The notes below the pieces were generated by a model. It had not been told where the DNA came from, ran no database searches, and saw nothing but the letters and a program-made list of their open reading frames with translations. A DNA stretch of 64,000 bases from Amycolatopsis sp. cg9 (GTDB taxonomy: Bacteria > Actinomycetota > Actinomycetes > Mycobacteriales > Pseudonocardiaceae). Location of the stretch: positions 1,364,001-1,428,000 of the forward strand of contig NZ_CP166850.1 in the NCBI RefSeq assembly GCF_041346945.1, given 5' to 3'. Positions 60,555 through 64,000 of the stretch are shown in pieces; the stretch's first letter is position 1, and each line of letters starts with the position of its first letter. The translations under genes were made by a program, and so were the position numbers.

Positions 60555-61885
60555 CGGCCGACGGCCGCTCGATGCACTTGATCGGCGGCCGCCGCGTGAC
60601 GGTCTCGGACCTGCTGGAAGCGGGCCTGGTCCAGGCCGGGGCGAAGCTCAGGTTCAGCCGCAAGCGCATCGGCGCCACGTTCGAGGCGACGGTGACGGAC
60701 CAGGGCCGCATCCGCCTGGAGTCCACCGGCGAGGAATTCCGGTCCCCCTCGCGAGCGGCCATGGTGGCGGCCGGCATGCGCGCGGTCGACGGCTGGCGCG
60801 CGTGGGTGCTGGTCGAGGAAGACCGCCTGCTGGACTCGGTGCGCCAGGAGTTCCTCGACCGCGCGATTTCCACGGCGACGACGGTGGCCCGGCGTTCCGA
60901 GGACACGACCCGCCACGAGCGGCTGAGGCAAGCGCGCACCCGCGCCGACGAACGCGACCCCGAACGCATCTCCGTCCGCGACCTCCTGGCCCTCTGGGGC
61001 GCGAAGGACCGCGGCGACCAGGTCAGCCGGATCGAAGCGGACCTCGCCAACCACGGCCTGGTGACGTCCCCGAGCTTCCGCGCGGTCACGCTCAACACGG
61101 TGGTGTCGCTGACCACGCCACCCGACGAGGTCGAGGACACCCCGATCACGGAGGACGACGAAGGCGGCGACGACCTCAACGTCCGCCTGACGGTCGGGAA
61201 CCTGACGCCACTCGAAGGTGTGGCGTCCGTCGGCCCCAACAGCGAGCTGGCCGAAGCGATCACGAAGATGCTCCTCAACGACTTCTCCCAGCTGGCGGTC
61301 CTCAGCGGCCCCCGCAACCCCCGCGGCGCGGTCACCTGGCGCTCGATAGCCCAAGCCATGCACCAGAAACCGGCGGCAACGGTCGCCGACGCGATCGTCG
61401 CCGCCGAGTCGGTCGCCTACGACCGCGACCTCTTCGAAGTCCTCCCGGCGTTGCAGCAGCACGAGTTCGTGTTCGTGCTGAACGAGAGCAAGGAGGTCAA
61501 GGGCATCGTCACGACCGCGGACGTCGCCCACCGATACGGCGAAATGGCCACGCCGTACTTCCTGCTGGGCGAACTGGACCAGACGTTGCGCTGGATCCTG
61601 AGCCGCTGCCTGGACCTCCCCGCCGTCCAGCCGCACTGCAGCAGACCGATCAAGACCTTCGACGACCTCGCGTTCGGCGACTACCAGCGAATCCTGGAGA
61701 ACAAGGAGATCTGGCAGAAGCTGGCCTGGCCCTTGGACCGTCAGACCTTCACGTCCCGTTTGGAGAAGATCCGCCTGATCCGCAACAAGGTGATGCACTT
61801 CCACCCGGATCCGGTCTCCGAGGACGCGATCAAGAAGCTCCGCAACTTCGCGAAGCTGCTGCACCAGTACCGCGACCCCGCCTGA
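60551..61885 (+). CDS. RAMA-CBS-HEPN-like protein, third gene of candidate novel system
   Basis: A 444-residue protein with three recognisable parts. Residues about 10-90 (RRVTVSDLLEAGLVQAGAKLRF, GRIRLESTGEEFRSPSRAA, GWRAWVLV) match the RAMA domain, associated with modified-DNA recognition in restriction and methylase-linked proteins. Residues about 225-330 look like a CBS pair (QLAVLSGPRNPRGAVTW, HEFVFVLNESKEVKGIVT), which often binds adenosyl ligands. The C-terminal 110 residues are helical and contain RNKVMH at residues 411-416, the RNxxxH signature of HEPN RNases. The GTG at 60551 overlaps the upstream stop; GTG 60548 is an alternative. A terminator and tRNA-Ala follow. A toxic RNase arm gated by DNA and nucleotide sensing is inferred. 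Confidence 0.72.
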   Translation: MTADGRSMHLIGGRRVTVSDLLEAGLVQAGAKLRFSRKRIGATFEATVTDQGRIRLESTGEEFRSPSRAAMVAAGMRAVDGWRAWVLVEEDRLLDSVRQEFLDRAISTATTVARRSEDTTRHERLRQARTRADERDPERISVRDLLALWGAKDRGDQVSRIEADLANHGLVTSPSFRAVTLNTVVSLTTPPDEVEDTPITEDDEGGDDLNVRLTVGNLTPLEGVASVGPNSELAEAITKMLLNDFSQLAVLSGPRNPRGAVTWRSIAQAMHQKPAATVADAIVAAESVAYDRDLFEVLPALQQHEFVFVLNESKEVKGIVTTADVAHRYGEMATPYFLLGELDQTLRWILSRCLDLPAVQPHCSRPIKTFDDLAFGDYQRILENKEIWQKLAWPLDRQTFTSRLEKIRLIRNKVMHFHPDPVSEDAIKKLRNFAKLLHQYRDPA

Positions 61886-61897
61886 AGTCCCATGCGA

Positions 61898-61929
61898 AAA
61901 GGCCCGCACCCTCGCGGGTACGGGCCTTT
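61898..61929. terminator. Rho-independent terminator
   Basis: AAAGGCCCG (61898-61906) and CGGGCCTTT (61921-61929) pair perfectly, and the loop can fold further. It follows the candidate operon by 12 nt and precedes the 3' end of the opposite-strand tRNA, so it can act on both transcripts. Confidence 0.85.
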
Positions 61930-61936
61930 CTAAATG

Positions 61937-62009
61937 TGGAGCTGAGGGGAATCGAACCCCTGACCTTCTCGATGCGAACGAGACGCGCTACCAACTGCGC
62001 TACAGCCCC
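61937..62009 (-). tRNA. tRNA-Ala, anticodon CGC
   Basis: A 73-nt cloverleaf on the minus strand: acceptor GGGGCTG with CAGCTCC plus discriminator A, anticodon stem TCTCG/CGAGA with loop TTCGCAT (anticodon CGC, reading GCG) and a T-loop GTTCGATTC. The acceptor has the G3-U70 wobble pair diagnostic of alanine tRNAs. CCA is not encoded. Its 3' end faces the RAMA operon, and tRNA 3' ends are common integration sites. Confidence 0.97.
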
Positions 62010-62063
62010 TTGGTTGTGCTCGTAGAGCTTAGCAGTGCCCCACGAGCACCCCACGCAGGGGGG

Positions 62064-62897
62064 TCACTCTCCCACCGCACGCCGATAAGGCCCGGTCCCG
62101 GGCTCGTCCAGCTCCTCGAACGCCGGGTCCTCATCGTCCAGATCCACCACGACCGCACTACGCCGGATCCGAGAAGTCGGCGACGGACGACGCTCGACGA
62201 CCTCCCGCCGAACCGGCTCGACCACCTCGACGTCTTCGACCGGAACCGGCTCCGGCTCCTCTTCCTCCACCGCCGGCGCACGCCGAGGCGCACGAGTGCT
62301 GTTGAAGCGAGCGAGCCGGCGCTGCCGGATCTCCTCCTCGATGCGCACCTGCCGGCGCAGGTACACGAGGTACCCGACCAGCACGACGTCGACGATCGCG
62401 TGGCCCCACCAGACCAGCGGGACGAGGAAGCCGGCGACCGCGGCCGTCGCGACCGCGATCACGAGCAGGATGACGACGACCCGCTGCCGGAAGCTGTACT
62501 TCGCGCGCGCAGCGATCTCCGCCGCTTCGGGGTCGAAGCCGCCTCGGCCCGGGCGGTACCCCGGTCGGTCGCGTTCGGCTCGCGACGCGCGCGACTCGCG
62601 CTTGGGCTGCGGGAGCGGTTCGGGGTCGGGTTCCGGATCCTCGAAGTCGTCCTCGAGCTCGAGGTCCGCTTCCAGCTCCGCGAGGTCGTCCTCGACCGAA
62701 GGCCGGGTCTTCTCGGGACCGTCGGACATGGCGAATTCCTCCCGGTCTTCGTTGCGTCCACCACCACTGCGCACGACCCTGGCCGCCAACGCGGAGTCGG
62801 TCGTCCTCGCGACCTGCTGCCGCTTGCGCGCGACCATGGGCACGAGAACGACGAGCCATGCCGCGGCGAGCGCGACGATGATCACGGAGCTGGGCAT
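62064..62897 (-). CDS. sepX (glpR): Septal membrane protein SepX / GlpR
   Basis: A 277-residue membrane protein, equivalent in place and layout to mycobacterial Rv0996. One N-terminal helix (VIIVALAAAWLVVLVPMVA), a charged cytoplasmic region with acidic runs (ELEADLELEDDFEDPEPDPEP), two more helices (about 140-182: VVVILLVIAVATAAVAGFL, HAIVDVVLVGYLVYL), and a basic then acidic tail. In Streptomyces, SepX stabilises divisomes, and in corynebacteria GlpR is the membrane receptor of the MoeA-like Glp. The upstream moeA and rimJ genes match that cluster. ATG at 62897. Confidence 0.85.
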   Translation of the reverse strand: MPSSVIIVALAAAWLVVLVPMVARKRQQVARTTDSALAARVVRSGGGRNEDREEFAMSDGPEKTRPSVEDDLAELEADLELEDDFEDPEPDPEPLPQPKRESRASRAERDRPGYRPGRGGFDPEAAEIAARAKYSFRQRVVVILLVIAVATAAVAGFLVPLVWWGHAIVDVVLVGYLVYLRRQVRIEEEIRQRRLARFNSTRAPRRAPAVEEEEPEPVPVEDVEVVEPVRREVVERRPSPTSRIRRSAVVVDLDDEDPAFEELDEPGTGPYRRAVGE

Positions 62898-63059
62898 CTC
62901 CCGTCACCTCCCCCGATCCTTCACCTGAAATCACGCTAGTCACAGGAGTAACAGATCGGGCGGAGGCTCGCCGGGTTCGATCACGGAAATGCCTCACCGG
63001 ATTAGGTGAATCTCACAGCATGTGGTAACGCGGCTACCGACCCAGGTGGGTAATCACGG

Positions 63060-63728
63060 TCAGGCGTAGTCGGCGCGGCCCGCCGCGACCAGCCTGGACA
63101 CCAGCCCCGGCCCGGTTTCCTCGCGCGTGACGGCGAAGCAGTAGTGGTCCCGCCAGGCACCGGCGACGTCGAGGTAGCGCTCGAACAGCCCCTCCTGCCG
63201 GTAGCCCGCCTTGGTGAGAACCCGCAGGCTGGCGGCGTTTTCCGGCCGCACGGTGGCCTCCAGCCGGTGCAGGCCGGCCGGGCCGAAGGCGTGGTCGGTG
63301 ACGAGGGCGACGGCGGCCGTCGCGACCCCGCCGCGGACCACGTCGGACGACACCCAGTAGCCGATCCAGGCGGACCGCAGCGACGCCCGGATGACGTTAC
63401 CCACAGTGATCTGGCCGACGAGCCGCCCGTCGAGGGTGATCGTGAAGGGCAGGCACTGACCACGCCGTGCGAGCGAACGCAGGGCCGCCCACTGCGAAGG
63501 CCATGACCAGAAGGCGTTGCGTTCCGGCCACGGACCGACGCCGGTGGGCTCCCACATCTCGAGGTGCGCCCGGTCGCGGAGCCGGATCCGGCTCCACTCG
63601 CCCGCGTCGCGCAGCCGGACCGGCCGGATCGCGACGACGCCGGCGGGCACCCGCAGCGGGCCGAGCCGCGCCGGCCAGCCCGGGTGCCTGCTCTCGACCG
63701 GGTAGGACACGCCGGACACGGAGTTCAT
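63060..63728 (-). CDS. rimJ: GNAT acetyltransferase, RimJ/RimL type
   Basis: A 222-residue N-acetyltransferase, probably acting on ribosomal or other N-terminal residues. It has IRPVRLRDAGEWSRIRLRDRAHL, GQITVGNVIRASLRSAWIGYWV, RGGVATAAVALVTDHAF (acetyl-CoA loop) and RPENAASLRVLTKAGYRQEG. Its ATG overlaps the stop of the moeA/glp gene by one base (TGATG), so the two are coupled. It lies between moeA and sepX, as in mycobacterial Rv0994-Rv0996. Confidence 0.92.
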   Translation of the reverse strand: MNSVSGVSYPVESRHPGWPARLGPLRVPAGVVAIRPVRLRDAGEWSRIRLRDRAHLEMWEPTGVGPWPERNAFWSWPSQWAALRSLARRGQCLPFTITLDGRLVGQITVGNVIRASLRSAWIGYWVSSDVVRGGVATAAVALVTDHAFGPAGLHRLEATVRPENAASLRVLTKAGYRQEGLFERYLDVAGAWRDHYCFAVTREETGPGLVSRLVAAGRADYA

Positions 63729-64000
63729 CAGGCCCGTTGCGCCAGGAAGGTGACCTGGACCTGCTCGCCGGCGGCGACCTCCGTCAGGTCTTCCGGCACG
63801 TTGATCAGGCAGTTCGCCTCGGCCAGCGACGCGAGCAGGTGCGCCCCGGACTGGCCGAGCGGCTGGACCAGGTACTCCCCGTTGGCCTCGTCGCGCAGCA
63901 GCTGACCGCGCAGGAAACCGCGCCGGCCCTCGGTCGACGTGATCGGCGACAACAGCCGCGCGCCGACGATCCGCCGGTGCGGGTTGCGGGTCCCGCGCGC
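63728..64000 (-). CDS. glp (moeA): MoeA/Glp molybdopterin molybdenumtransferase-like protein, C-terminal fragment in window
   Basis: The last 90 residues of a MoeA-family protein; the rest lies beyond the right edge. Visible is the end of the catalytic domain and domain IV: FLRGQLLRDEANGEYLVQPLGQSGAHLLASLAEANCLI, then INVPEDLTEVAAGEQVQVTFL. In corynebacteria the actinobacterial MoeA paralogue next to rimJ and glpR is Glp, a gephyrin-like protein that links to FtsZ and GlpR. The frame fills the window to its last base. Confidence 0.9.
   Translation of the reverse strand, partial: ARGTRNPHRRIVGARLLSPITSTEGRRGFLRGQLLRDEANGEYLVQPLGQSGAHLLASLAEANCLINVPEDLTEVAAGEQVQVTFLAQRA

Noticed and set aside
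61937..62009. Integrated element with att sites at the tRNA
   Set aside because: No integrase gene and no second copy of the tRNA 3' end was seen within the window, so an integration event is not demonstrated.

Overview
The window is a high-GC actinobacterial chromosome segment, most likely from the Pseudonocardiaceae and plausibly Amycolatopsis. The evidence is the strongly GC-rich codon use, frequent GTG starts, GTGA stop/start overlaps, many TetR regulators, and a gene order that mirrors the conserved mycobacterial block glmU-prs-rplY-pth ... ispE-ksgA-rpfB-tatD-metG-pabB-rsmI-pmt. The genus is inferred from these features, not from a database match.

Positions 1-28,700 are mostly conserved core: cell-wall precursor and PRPP synthesis (glmU, prs), translation (rplY, pth, ksgA, metG, rsmI, an ABC-F factor), isoprenoid synthesis (ispE), peptidoglycan remodelling (rpfB), folate (pabB) and protein O-mannosylation (pmt). 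Smaller additions sit among them: two tandem DivIVA-motif proteins, a fatty-acyl-AMP ligase, a TetR/MFS efflux pair with two visible operators, and a MetN-like ATPase preceded by a SAM riboswitch. Many genes lack a Shine-Dalgarno sequence and instead have a TANNNT -10 box 6-8 nt before the start codon, the signature of leaderless transcripts. Gene ends are often marked by long perfect palindromes that act as terminators.

Positions 28,700-46,800 are metabolic and regulatory accessory genes: an AraC regulator and a methyltransferase, a membrane Ser/Thr kinase with its kinase domain at the C-terminus, a propionyl/acetyl-CoA synthetase, a secreted GH20 hexosaminidase, MOSC/TetR, an M20 peptidase, an aldehyde dehydrogenase/DUF779 operon with a divergent GAF regulator, an ECF41-like sigma factor opposite an FMN reductase-SnoaL fusion, an SGNH hydrolase/TetR operon, DUF2786 and GNAT proteins.

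Positions 46,800-61,900 are the most variable part. They hold a P-loop NTPase with Sel1/TPR repeats and a short actinobacterial conflict-type N-terminal motif, divergent from a large unrecognised protein of visibly lower GC. They also hold a degenerate PAS-GGDEF-EAL protein, a DUF574 methyltransferase, a P450 and secreted proteins. The most striking locus is a tightly overlapping three-gene operon at 59,059-61,885: a ParA-type ATPase, a Rho_N/SAP-like protein, and a protein that appears to combine a RAMA DNA-recognition domain, a CBS pair and a HEPN-type RNxxxH motif. A LuxR-type regulator precedes it and a tRNA-Ala gene lies at its distal end. It is the best candidate here for an undescribed, possibly defensive, system.

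The right edge (62,064-64,000) is the conserved moeA/glp-rimJ-sepX/glpR cell-division cluster on the minus strand. Its first gene is cut by the window edge.
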